A program made the translations under genes and the position numbers. From contig NZ_CP015756.1 in NCBI RefSeq assembly GCF_001877035.1, forward strand, positions 177,001 to 241,000: 64,000 bases of DNA, written 5' to 3'. Origin of the DNA: Clostridium estertheticum subsp. estertheticum. GTDB taxonomy: Bacteria; Bacillota; Clostridia; Clostridiales; Clostridiaceae. Positions 8,318 through 16,398 of the stretch are shown one piece after another. The first letter of the stretch is position 1, and each line of letters begins with the position of its first letter. The notes under the pieces are model-generated. The model searched no databases and had not been told where the DNA came from. It worked only from the letters and a program-made list of their open reading frames with translations.

Positions 8318-9331
8318 ATGAAAAGTGTAGCTTTAAGAACTAAAATAATAACTGGAATAATAACCGGAGGCATGCTTTTATCCTCTGTTAGTCTAGCTTT
8401 TGCAACAGGTATTAAATCAACAAAGACAGATGTGAAGACACCTTCAAAAATTGAGGTTAAACAACCTAAGGCTGATGCACTAAAAGCTAGTGAGCAGGTT
8501 CAAAGGGATGCGCAGAGACAAAAAAATTTAGATGCTAAATTAGCAAAACTCGTAACTGATAAAACTATAACTCAAGATCAATCAGACAAAATTAAAGCAG
8601 CTATAGCTACGCAGGAAGCTGCAAACAAAGTAGAAAAGGAAAAGACTAAAACTATGACTAAGGCAGAGCGCAAATCATATATAGATAGCAACAAGACTAC
8701 TCATATAAGTGCTTTAAAAGCTCTTGTAGATGCAGGTACTATAACACAGGCTCAAGCTGATAAAGTAGGATCTTTCGGTGCAATAGGTGGTCCAGGTAAA
8801 CACGGAAAAGATATGAAAGGTGGAGTTAAGCTAGAATCAATACTTAAATTAGGTGTTAGTTCAAATATTATTACGCAGAGTGAAAGTGATAAAGTGTTAT
8901 CATATGAAAAAACTAAAACCACAGATAATAAAATAAAAACTAATGTATATAAAGACTTAGTTGATAATAACATATTGACTCAGGCAAAGGTTGATGCTCT
9001 AAAAGCTAATGAGAAGGGTCAAATGGATACTCAAAGGCAAGCGAAAATGGAGACCAAATTAGCAAAACTTGTAACTGATAAAACTATAACTCAGGATCAA
9101 TCAGATAAAATTAAAGCAGCTATAGTTACACAGGAAGCTGCAAACAAAGTTGAAATGGAAAAGACTAAAACTATGACTGCTGCAGAGCGCAAATCATACA
9201 TGGAAAGTAAAAAGGGTACTCATATAAGTGCTTTGAAAGCTCTTGTAAATGCAGGAACTATAACACAGGCTCAAGCTGATAAAGTAGGCCATGGTGCTAA
9301 CAATCATATGGCAGGTATAAAGATTAAATAG
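8318..9331 (+). CDS. secreted protein with two near-identical internal repeats
   Basis: 337 residues. A Sec signal peptide (about 1-30, ending SLAFAT) is followed by Lys/Thr/Ala-rich helical sequence. A module of about 100 residues occurs twice (about 52-150 and 225-323), each with LVTDKTITQDQSDKIKAAI and ending ALVDAGTITQAQADKV or nearly so. These short TITQxQxDK helices resemble the repeats of DUF2680/YckD-like secreted proteins. GTGAGGAGC precedes the ATG and a terminator follows, so it is monocistronic. It probably sits outside the membrane; its function is unknown. It stands divergent from the orphan sensor kinase. Confidence 0.7.
   Translation: MKSVALRTKIITGIITGGMLLSSVSLAFATGIKSTKTDVKTPSKIEVKQPKADALKASEQVQRDAQRQKNLDAKLAKLVTDKTITQDQSDKIKAAIATQEAANKVEKEKTKTMTKAERKSYIDSNKTTHISALKALVDAGTITQAQADKVGSFGAIGGPGKHGKDMKGGVKLESILKLGVSSNIITQSESDKVLSYEKTKTTDNKIKTNVYKDLVDNNILTQAKVDALKANEKGQMDTQRQAKMETKLAKLVTDKTITQDQSDKIKAAIVTQEAANKVEMEKTKTMTAAERKSYMESKKGTHISALKALVNAGTITQAQADKVGHGANNHMAGIKIK
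8537..9288 (+). repeat. intragenic direct repeat, two copies 519 bp apart
   Basis: Positions 8537-8769 and 9056-9288 (233 bp each) are more than 90% identical by eye with no length change. Similarity continues more weakly upstream (from about 8471 and 8990). The 519-bp offset is a multiple of three, so the protein repeat stays in frame. This is a fairly recent internal duplication. Confidence 0.85.
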
Positions 9332-9358
9332 TTAAATTTGAAAATTAAATTATAAGTA

Positions 9359-9400
9359 AAAAGAGCATACGACGGGAAACCTGAGTATGCTCTTTTCTTT
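9359..9400 (+). terminator. Rho-independent terminator
   Basis: AAGAGCATAC (9361-9370) pairs with GTATGCTCTT (9385-9394), followed by TTCTTT. It closes the secreted-protein transcript. Confidence 0.85.
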
Positions 9401-9463
9401 AATTTCCTTAAGAATTACTATTTTGATAAATGGTGGGTATGCTCTACAATGTTGCAAAATATC

Positions 9464-9492
9464 TTTACAAAACTGTTTGAAAGCTATATAAT
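9464..9492 (+). promoter_or_regulatory. SigA-type promoter of the citrate synthase operon
   Basis: TTTACA (9464-9469), 17 bp, TATAAT (9487-9492). The predicted transcript would start near 9499 with a leader of about 97 bases before the GTG start. Confidence 0.7.
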
Positions 9493-9595
9493 TAGCATTA
9501 AATGAAATTTCAGCACATGTAACATGCATATATTCTAGAATTATATGCAGTGGCTAAAGATGCAAATAAGGAAGGACTAAGAAGGGGGAGAATAA

Positions 9596-10993
9596 GTGAA
9601 TAAGTTTAAATTAACAAATAATAATGAGTTTAAGATTGCAACAAATGATTTTAAGTTAGTGAATGAAAAACAGCCTATGTTGTTTAAAGAGATATTCCCA
9701 TACTCAGAAATTCCTAAGGTTGTTTTTGGAGGTCAGCAGATTCCAATGTCTATACCTGATGATATTTGGATTACGGATACTACATTCAGAGATGGTCAAC
9801 AGTCTATGGATACTTATACTGAAAAGCAAATAGTTAAAATATTTGATTATTTACACAAACTTGACAATAATTCGGGTATAATTAGACAAACGGAGTTCTT
9901 TTTATATACTCAGAAAGATAGAAATGCTGCTAGAAAATGTTTAGAAAGAGGATATGAATTTCCAGAGGTAACATCATGGATAAGAGCTAATAAAGAAGAC
10001 TTTAAGCTTGTTAAAGATATGGGACTTAAGGAAACGGGAATGCTTATGTCCTGTTCTGATTATCATATATTCAAAAAGCTTAATAAAACAAGGCAAGAGG
10101 CAATGGACTTATATGTTTCATTGGTAGAAGAAGCATTAGAAAATGGAATAATTCCAAGATGCCATCTTGAGGATATAACTAGAGCTGATTTCTTTGGATT
10201 TGTTATACCACTAGTGCAAAGACTTATGGAACTATCTAAGAAATCTGGTATTAAGATAAAAATTAGGGCATGCGATACATTAGGACTTGGATTGCCATAC
10301 TCTGGTACGGAATTACCAAGGAGTGTACCACAGATAATTAGTGGATTAATAAAGTATGGTGGAGTGCCCTCGGAATATCTTGAATGGCATGGACATAATG
10401 ATTTTTATAATGTAGTTTCCAATGCTACTACAGCGTGGCTTCACGGATGCTCTGCAATAAATACCTCACTTTTCGGTATTGGTGAAAGAACAGGTAATTG
10501 TCCACTTGAAGCAATGATTGTAGAATATGGTCAAATAAGAGGAAATGTAAAAAATATGAATCTTAAGCTTATAAGTGAAATTGGACAATATTTTGAAGGT
10601 GAGTTTAAATATAGTATTCCACCTAGGACACCTTATGTTGGTAGTGAATTTAATGTTACAAGAGCGGGTATCCATGCAGATGGAATATTAAAGGATGAAG
10701 AAATATACAATATTTTTGATACTGAAAAAATATTAGGTAGGCCAATTATTGTGGCAGTTAACGAACACTCGGGGCATGCAGGTATTGCAGCTTGGGTTAA
10801 TACCTATTATAGATTAAAAGATTTAGATAAAATTGATAAAAAAGATGAAAGAATTAATGTTATAAAAGATTGGGTAGATAAGCAATATGAGACTGGAAGA
10901 AGTACTGTAATGAAAAGTGAAGAATTAGAATTAATTACAAAAAAAATTATTCCACAATTAAGTACAAAAAAACATAATGCTGAGGAATTTTGA
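9596..10993 (+). CDS. Re-citrate synthase (homocitrate/isopropylmalate synthase-like)
   Basis: 465 residues. It belongs to the DRE-TIM metallolyase family: the N-terminal signature DTTFRDGQQS, the metal-binding HGHND and GERTGNCPLE are all visible. Length and an extended N-terminus (about 55 residues before the barrel) match the clostridial Re-citrate synthase first shown in C. kluyveri rather than leucine-pathway isopropylmalate synthase. The reaction condenses acetyl-CoA with oxaloacetate with stereochemistry opposite to the usual enzyme. The next two genes, aconitase and isocitrate dehydrogenase, complete the path to 2-oxoglutarate and support this. The start is GTG 9596, with AGGGGGAG at 9583-9590. 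The C-terminal regulatory domain of isopropylmalate synthase is absent. Confidence 0.88.
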   Translation: MNKFKLTNNNEFKIATNDFKLVNEKQPMLFKEIFPYSEIPKVVFGGQQIPMSIPDDIWITDTTFRDGQQSMDTYTEKQIVKIFDYLHKLDNNSGIIRQTEFFLYTQKDRNAARKCLERGYEFPEVTSWIRANKEDFKLVKDMGLKETGMLMSCSDYHIFKKLNKTRQEAMDLYVSLVEEALENGIIPRCHLEDITRADFFGFVIPLVQRLMELSKKSGIKIKIRACDTLGLGLPYSGTELPRSVPQIISGLIKYGGVPSEYLEWHGHNDFYNVVSNATTAWLHGCSAINTSLFGIGERTGNCPLEAMIVEYGQIRGNVKNMNLKLISEIGQYFEGEFKYSIPPRTPYVGSEFNVTRAGIHADGILKDEEIYNIFDTEKILGRPIIVAVNEHSGHAGIAAWVNTYYRLKDLDKIDKKDERINVIKDWVDKQYETGRSTVMKSEELELITKKIIPQLSTKKHNAEEF

Positions 10994-11045
10994 TATATGT
11001 TAAAGATTATAGTCTATATTTACATTTAAAAAATGGAGGGATATT

Positions 11046-12980
11046 ATGGAATATACTGTTGCACAAAAAATAATTAAAGCTCATTTGGTTAAGGGTGAAA
11101 TGATTACAGATACTGAGATTGCAATTAAGATAGATCAAACCTTAACTCAAGATTCTACAGGTACAATGGCTTATCTACAATTTGAAGCTATGGGAATTGA
11201 TAAAGTTCAAACTAAAAAATCTGTTGCTTATATAGACCATAACATTTTACAAACTGGTCCTGAAAATGCAGATGATCATTTATATATACAGACTGTTGCA
11301 AAAAAACATGGCATATATTTTTCTAAACCAGGCAATGGTATTTGTCATCAAGTCCACTTAGAAAGATTTGGAGTTCCAGGAGAAACTTTACTTGGTTCAG
11401 ATAGTCATACTCCAACAGGTGGCGGAATAGGAATGCTAGCTATAGGAGCAGGAGGATTAGATGTAGCTGTTGCAATGGGTGGTGGAGAATACTATATAAC
11501 AATGCCTAAAATTGTAAAAGTTAATTTATCAGGAAAACTTAGCCCTTGGGTTGCGGCTAAAGATATAATACTTGAAGTATTAAGACGTTTAACAGTTAAG
11601 GGTGGAGTTAACAAAATATTTGAATATGCAGGAGATGGGTTAAAAACTCTAAGCGTACCTGATAGGGCAACAATTACAAATATGGGTGCAGAACTCGGTG
11701 CTACAACTTCAATTTTCCCTAGTGATGACATAACATATAAATTTTTAAAAGCGCAACATAGAGAAGAAGATTTTGTAGAGTTAAAAGCGGACGATGGAGC
11801 AGTATATGATGAGACAGTTGAAATAGATTTAAGTAAAATAGAACCACTTGTTGCTTGTCCTCATAGCCCAGATAAGGTAGTTTTAGTATCATCACTAAAG
11901 GATATAAAAGTAGATCAAGTATTAATAGGAAGCTGCACTAATTCATCGTATGTTGATATGATGAAAGTGTCAAAAATACTTCTAGGTAAAAATATACCTG
12001 AGGACATGTCTCTTGCTATTGCGCCAGGTTCAAAACAAGTTTTAAATATGTTATCTAAAAACGGTGGACTTGGAGATATGATTGACGCCGGAGCAAGAAT
12101 ACTTGAAAGTGCATGTGGGCCATGTATAGGAATGGGTCAAGCGCCTTCAACTGGTGCAGTGTCCCTTAGAACATTTAATAGAAACTTTAAAGGTAGATCT
12201 GGTACAACATCTGCTAATGTTTATATTGTAAGCCCAGAAGTTGCAGTTGCGTCTGCACTTAAAGGGTATATTACAGATCCTAGAGAACTTGGAGAAGCTG
12301 TTAAAGTGGATATGCCAGAAGAATTTGTTATTAATGATAATTTAATAATAAGCCCAGCGGAAGATGGAAAAGATATAATAGTTAAAAGAGGACCAAATAT
12401 AAAGCCATTCCCTAAAGCAAAAGAGTTAATAGGAAATGTTACAGGTAAAATTCTAACTAAGTTAGGGGATAATATTACAACGGATGATATAATGCCATCT
12501 AATGCTAAATTGCTTCCATTTAGATCTAATATTCCATACCTTGCAGAGTTTTGTTTAACACCTAGCGATGCAGAATTTCCAGCAAAAGCTAAAAAATATG
12601 ATGGTGGAATAATAGTTGCGGGATCAAACTATGGTCAAGGATCAAGCCGTGAACATGCAGCACTTGCACCACTTTATTTAGGAGTTAAGGTTGTTCTTAC
12701 AAAATCTTTTGCAAGAATTCATAAAGCTAATTTAATTAATAATGCTATAATTCCATTGGTATTTAATGACGTTAAAGATTATGAGGATATAGATATGATG
12801 GATGAATTAGTCATTGAAGATGCAGCAAATCAGATAAAAAAAGGTCTCGTTATTGTAAAAAACATAACAAAAGGATCGGAGTATAAAACTCTCCCTGAAG
12901 TAACTCAAAGAGAAAAAGAGATGCTTATACACGGTGGATTAATAAATCTTATGAAAAATAAGAAAAAGGTAGGTGTCTAG
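11046..12980 (+). CDS. aconitate hydratase
   Basis: 644 residues. It interconverts citrate and isocitrate with a 4Fe-4S cluster. The three cluster cysteines are visible in GSCTNSS and SACGPCIG; substrate-contact segments include GSDSHTP and, in the C-terminal swivel domain, GSNYGQGSSREHAALAP. The length fits the shorter mitochondrial/anaerobe type rather than the 890-residue AcnA. An AATGGAGGG site precedes the ATG. It is the middle cistron of the oxaloacetate-to-2-oxoglutarate operon, starting 52 bases after the citrate synthase gene. Confidence 0.93.
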   Translation: MEYTVAQKIIKAHLVKGEMITDTEIAIKIDQTLTQDSTGTMAYLQFEAMGIDKVQTKKSVAYIDHNILQTGPENADDHLYIQTVAKKHGIYFSKPGNGICHQVHLERFGVPGETLLGSDSHTPTGGGIGMLAIGAGGLDVAVAMGGGEYYITMPKIVKVNLSGKLSPWVAAKDIILEVLRRLTVKGGVNKIFEYAGDGLKTLSVPDRATITNMGAELGATTSIFPSDDITYKFLKAQHREEDFVELKADDGAVYDETVEIDLSKIEPLVACPHSPDKVVLVSSLKDIKVDQVLIGSCTNSSYVDMMKVSKILLGKNIPEDMSLAIAPGSKQVLNMLSKNGGLGDMIDAGARILESACGPCIGMGQAPSTGAVSLRTFNRNFKGRSGTTSANVYIVSPEVAVASALKGYITDPRELGEAVKVDMPEEFVINDNLIISPAEDGKDIIVKRGPNIKPFPKAKELIGNVTGKILTKLGDNITTDDIMPSNAKLLPFRSNIPYLAEFCLTPSDAEFPAKAKKYDGGIIVAGSNYGQGSSREHAALAPLYLGVKVVLTKSFARIHKANLINNAIIPLVFNDVKDYEDIDMMDELVIEDAANQIKKGLVIVKNITKGSEYKTLPEVTQREKEMLIHGGLINLMKNKKKVGV

Positions 12981-12984
12981 AATA

Positions 12985-13998
12985 ATGAAACATAACATTA
13001 CACTTATACCAGGAGACGGAATTGGACCAGAAGTAACCACAGCTACCGTTAAAATACTAGAAAAAAGCGGAGTCTGCATTAATTGGGAAATAGTACGTAT
13101 GGGCGCAGAGGTTATAGAAGAGTTTGGTACTCCTATGCCCCCTTACGTTTTAGAGAGCATTAAAAAGAATAAGGTTGCACTTAAAGGACCCGTAACTACA
13201 CCTGTAGGTAAGGGATTTAAAAGTGTTAATGTCACATTAAGACAGGAATTGAACCTTTATGCTAATATACGTCCTATAAGAACGTTTGAAGGGGTTCCTT
13301 CAAGATTTGAAAATGTTGATTTAATAATAGTAAGAGAAAATAGTGAGGATTTATATGCAGGTATAGAGCATATGATTACAGAGGATATTGCTGAGAGTAT
13401 AAAGATAATAAGCAAAAAAGCTAGTGACAGAATTGTAGAATATGCTTTTAAAATAGCAAAAGAACAAAATAGAAAAGAAGTTATAGCTGTTCATAAAGCA
13501 AATATTATGAAACTTTCTGATGGATTATTCTTAAGATGTGCAAGAAACATAGCAGGGACTCACAAAGATATTGCATTTTACGATGTTATAGTTGATGCAA
13601 TGAGCATGAAGCTTGTTATGAATCCAGAGAAATACGATGTACTTGTTATGCCTAATCTATACGGAGATATACTCTCTGATATGGCAGCAGGACTAGTTGG
13701 TGGATTAGGACTAGTACCAGGAGCAAACATCGGCGAAGAAGGTGCAGTGTTTGAACCAGCTCATGGATCAGCTCCAGATATAGCAGGAAAGAACATAGCA
13801 AACCCAACTGCTTGTATTCTATCATCAGTTATGATGCTAAGACACATAGGAGAAGCAAAGGCTGCGAATAAAATAGAACAAGCGGTAGTTGCTGTTCTTA
13901 AAGAAGGAAAACATTTAACTTGCGATTTAGGTGGTACCACTGGAACAATTGAGTTTACACAAGTTGTAATTGATAAAATGCTAGAACAAACTAATTAA
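12985..13998 (+). CDS. isocitrate dehydrogenase (NAD(P)-dependent, isocitrate/isopropylmalate family)
   Basis: 337 residues. It oxidatively decarboxylates isocitrate to 2-oxoglutarate, the carbon skeleton for glutamate. Family motifs are IPGDGIGPEV at the N-terminus, the substrate loop VRENSEDLYAGIEH, the metal site NLYGDILSDMAAG and the cofactor-binding HGSAPDIAG. I start it at ATG 12985 rather than GTG 12973, because AAGGTAGGTG at 12966-12975 gives correct spacing; it begins just 4 bases after the aconitase stop. Specificity for NAD or NADP cannot be decided by eye. A related 3-isopropylmalate dehydrogenase is less likely given the operon partners. Confidence 0.9.
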   Translation: MKHNITLIPGDGIGPEVTTATVKILEKSGVCINWEIVRMGAEVIEEFGTPMPPYVLESIKKNKVALKGPVTTPVGKGFKSVNVTLRQELNLYANIRPIRTFEGVPSRFENVDLIIVRENSEDLYAGIEHMITEDIAESIKIISKKASDRIVEYAFKIAKEQNRKEVIAVHKANIMKLSDGLFLRCARNIAGTHKDIAFYDVIVDAMSMKLVMNPEKYDVLVMPNLYGDILSDMAAGLVGGLGLVPGANIGEEGAVFEPAHGSAPDIAGKNIANPTACILSSVMMLRHIGEAKAANKIEQAVVAVLKEGKHLTCDLGGTTGTIEFTQVVIDKMLEQTN

Positions 13999-14022
13999 TA
14001 GTTGTAAATTTTAATATCTATC

Positions 14023-14063
14023 AACAAATAACTCATAAGCAGATTGCTTATGAGTTATTTGTT
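14023..14063. terminator. perfect 18-bp hairpin after the citrate operon
   Basis: AACAAATAACTCATAAGC (14023-14040) pairs perfectly with 14046-14063 across a 5-base loop. The arms are AT-rich, so the T side of the stem acts as the U tract. Confidence 0.75.
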
Positions 14064-14215
14064 TGGAAAAACTATAGGGTATTATGATGTATAATGACTA
14101 TAAGAAAGTTTAAAATGTAAATGTATATTTGTAAATACATATACATATATAGATAGATATATAGATAAATGTAAACATATATCTACATTTTATAATGGAA
14201 GGATAAAGAGTTATT

Positions 14216-14896
14216 ATGAGAATAAATAAACTTCTTAGTAATTATGGTATTTGCTCAAGAACAGGAGCAAATAAACTTATTGAGGAAAATAGAATAATTG
14301 TAAATGGGAAGCAATGCATTCCTGGGCAGTGGGTAGAGAAAGAGGATAATATTCTTCTTGATAATGAGGATGTTTTAATGAGAGATAAAATTTATATTGC
14401 ACTTAATAAACCAGTAGGGGTTACATGCACTGCAGAAAAAACAGTAGCTAGCAATATAATTGATTTCATGAACTATCCAGAGTACATATTTCCAGTTGGT
14501 AGATTAGATAAGTCATCTCAGGGGCTAATACTTATGACTAATGATGGTGAACTTGCAAATAATATTTTAGAATCTAAAAATGAACATGAGAAAGAATATA
14601 TAGTAACTGTAAATAAGTCGTATGACAATAATTTCATTGAGGGCATGTCAAAAGGAGTTCAAATTTGCGGTATTAACACAAGAACCTGCAAAGTTAGTAG
14701 AATATCGGAGGATACTTTTCGAATTATTCTAACGCAAGGATTAAATAAACAAATTCGTAGAATGAGTAAAACTTTTGGATATACAGTTGTAAGACTAGAG
14801 CGTATTCGAATTGTTGATATAAAAGTTGATGGGATAGAGATAGGCAAGTGGCGTTACCTAACAAGTGGCGAGGTAATGGGATTAAGAAATAGTTAA
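14216..14896 (+). CDS. rluF: 23S rRNA pseudouridine synthase, RluF type
   Basis: 226 residues. An N-terminal S4 RNA-binding domain (about 1-60, RINKLLSNYGICSR) precedes the RsuA-family catalytic domain with the catalytic Asp in VGRLDKSSQGL. GLNKQIRRM and HEKEYIVTVNK closely match the RluF branch, which isomerises U2604 of 23S rRNA in E. coli; whether the same base is modified here is inference. The preceding 100 bases are unusually AT-rich with TA-type microrepeats. GGAAGGATAA lies close to the ATG. Confidence 0.88.
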   Translation: MRINKLLSNYGICSRTGANKLIEENRIIVNGKQCIPGQWVEKEDNILLDNEDVLMRDKIYIALNKPVGVTCTAEKTVASNIIDFMNYPEYIFPVGRLDKSSQGLILMTNDGELANNILESKNEHEKEYIVTVNKSYDNNFIEGMSKGVQICGINTRTCKVSRISEDTFRIILTQGLNKQIRRMSKTFGYTVVRLERIRIVDIKVDGIEIGKWRYLTSGEVMGLRNS

Positions 14897-14897
14897 A

Positions 14898-14938
14898 AGG
14901 ATACCTTAGCTGCAATACTAAAGCATCCTTATTTTTAT
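14898..14938. terminator. terminator between rluF and the convergent DUF1540 gene
   Basis: AAGGAT pairs with ATCCTT, with inner TTAG/CTAA pairing, followed by ATTTTTATT on the + strand. Confidence 0.6.
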
Positions 14939-14951
14939 TAAAGTCATATAA

Positions 14952-15272
14952 TTATTTAGTTTTAAAAGTTAAGCAGTCAGTCTCAGAGTACAGATTAACA
15001 TTTTCACCATTAACTTCTATAGATTTAGCACTACACAGTTCATTGGAGTTATATATGCAAGTGCCTACATTACAAGAAACTACATCGCACCCATTACTAT
15101 TAGAATGTACGATATTTGTAAGATCGCTATAGACGATACTATCTAAAAAAGTAGCACAACAAGTGTCAGAGTCTTTTCTAGCATTTTTTCCACCAACGTT
15201 TATGATATTAGCGTAACATATGTTTTCGTCATTATGGGAACAATTTAAAACACCACAGTTAATTTTTGACAC
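14952..15272 (-). CDS. DUF1540 protein, two copies of the cysteine motif
   Basis: 106 residues made of two DUF1540 units (about 5-45 and 62-104). Each has the spacing C-x4-C-x6/7-C then a late Cys followed by TF or AF (NCGVLNCSHN ... CCATF; CNVGTCIYN ... CLTF). The four-Cys pattern suggests small metal-binding domains. DUF1540 proteins are common in Clostridia, often in sporulating species, with no known biochemical role. The start is GTG at 15272 with an ideal AAGGAGGA seven bases upstream. Confidence 0.85.
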   Translation of the reverse strand: MSKINCGVLNCSHNDENICYANIINVGGKNARKDSDTCCATFLDSIVYSDLTNIVHSNSNGCDVVSCNVGTCIYNSNELCSAKSIEVNGENVNLYSETDCLTFKTK

Positions 15273-15407
15273 AAAATCTCCTCCTTAATATATCTACTAA
15301 GAAGTTTAACCTAAAAGGTAATGAAATATTTATAATTAAAAATATTATTTTATTTTAAAAGAATATTTTATTTTTTATTATAAATTCAGTAATTTAGTCA
15401 GTGAGTG

Positions 15408-15416
15408 TGTTATAAT
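15408..15416 (+). promoter_or_regulatory. extended -10 promoter
   Basis: TGTTATAAT: TG at 15408-15409 and TATAAT at 15411-15416. No good -35 is present. It would give a leader of roughly 180 bases for the gene at 15602. Confidence 0.45.
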
Positions 15417-15480
15417 TAAAATAATGTAGTAAAATAAACATGTGTGTTATCGAGAAAAATGAGTTGTTAATAAAAAAATT

Positions 15481-15576
15481 AGGGAAATATTAAAATTATA
15501 TATGATTTTAAATCCCTTACAAGGCATATTAAAAAAATAGGCTAGCATGCTGACTGGTTATTTTTTGATGATGCCT
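15481..15576 (+). promoter_or_regulatory. structured 5' leader with two successive hairpins
   Basis: Hairpin 1: AGGGA (15481-15485) with TCCCT (15513-15517), plus inner TTAAAAT/ATTTTAA. Hairpin 2: AGGCAT (15522-15527) with ATGCCT (15571-15576) and TAAAAAAATA (15530-15539) with TATTTTTTGA (15559-15568). The second stem ends about 12 bases before the AGAGGTG ribosome site of the next gene. No known riboswitch class is recognised. Confidence 0.45.
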
Positions 15577-15601
15577 AAATTGAAGAAAGAGGTGTCTTAT
15601 C

Positions 15602-16345
15602 ATAAAAAACGAAAATGAAATTAAAAAAGAAATTAAAGTTGAAAATAAAAAAGAAACTCCAAAAGTAGAAGTTAAATTAAACAAATACCAAACTCTAGAA
15701 GATATAACATTTTTAAAAATACTTAAAAAAGATGGCACAACCATTGATTGTAAAATAGATACTGAAGATTTACAAAGAGTATTAGAAAAAGGTCGTTGGT
15801 TTGCAGAGTGGAATAAAGATTTTAATAATTTCTTAGCACAAAATCTAGGTACTTATTATATCGAAGAAAAAAAATATAGAAGAAAGCAAAGTTTGCAATC
15901 ATTTATATTAGAAGTTCATCCAAAAGCACCTGTAAGACATATTAATGGGGATACTCTAGATAATAGAAAATCCAACTTAGAAGTATATGATCAAAACACA
16001 ATGAATAGTTATGAAGGAATAGATGAAGAGTCTGTTGCTGTAATATTAAGAGATAGATATGGTAAAGAGAAAGCAAGAACAATAATTGATAAAGAAGATT
16101 TAAATAGAGTAATTAACAATGGTTATACATGGGTTCTATTTAAAAAAGACACAGAGCCTTATGCTGTAGCAAATACTCCAGAAGGAAAAATATATTTGAA
16201 TAGATTTATAATGAGTACAACAGAAGATATGATTACTCATCCTATAAACCTTAATACATTGGATAATAGAAAAGCTAATTTAGAAAATAAAAATCCAAAT
16301 ATAGAAAATGTTGAAAATGCAGTAAGTGAAGAAACAGAAAACTAA
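15602..16345 (+). CDS. HNH-like tandem-domain protein with a non-standard start codon
   Basis: The frame is open from 15584 to 16345 but has no ATG, GTG or TTG until 15893. The protein holds two copies of one domain of about 90 residues, and the first copy lies almost wholly upstream of 15893, so translation must begin near 15600. AGAGGTG (15588-15594) is seven bases from an ATA at 15602, the likeliest initiator (247 residues). Each copy runs from an IDxEDLxRVxxxG segment to LDNRK(S/A)NLE, the DN..NL part of an HNH/AP2-like nuclease or homing-endonuclease fold; the full His-His catalytic pattern is not clear. The first 30 residues are Lys/Glu-rich. Alternatively a one-base frameshift joins it to the ATG at 15571. 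Function unknown, DNA binding plausible. Confidence 0.6.
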   Translation: MKNENEIKKEIKVENKKETPKVEVKLNKYQTLEDITFLKILKKDGTTIDCKIDTEDLQRVLEKGRWFAEWNKDFNNFLAQNLGTYYIEEKKYRRKQSLQSFILEVHPKAPVRHINGDTLDNRKSNLEVYDQNTMNSYEGIDEESVAVILRDRYGKEKARTIIDKEDLNRVINNGYTWVLFKKDTEPYAVANTPEGKIYLNRFIMSTTEDMITHPINLNTLDNRKANLENKNPNIENVENAVSEETEN

Positions 16346-16356
16346 TAATTATAAAA

Positions 16357-16398
16357 AAATCAGTGTAGAAGATAATTCTATACTGATTTTATTTTTTT
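16357..16398. terminator. bidirectional terminator
   Basis: AAATCAGTGTAGAA (16357-16370) pairs with TTCTATACTGATTT (16376-16389), with T runs on both strands. It serves the HNH-like gene and the convergent exonuclease gene, whose stop codon lies at the right edge. Confidence 0.8.

Noticed and set aside
9596-10993. First citrate-operon gene as leuA or homocitrate synthase
   Set aside because: No C-terminal leucine-regulatory domain, and aconitase and isocitrate dehydrogenase follow rather than leuCD or lysine genes.
14110-14195. AT-rich inverted and TA-type microrepeat region upstream of rluF as an RNA element or operator
   Set aside because: Only nine base pairs at the base of the stem match well; the rest is low-complexity ATATATAGATA sequence that pairs easily by chance.
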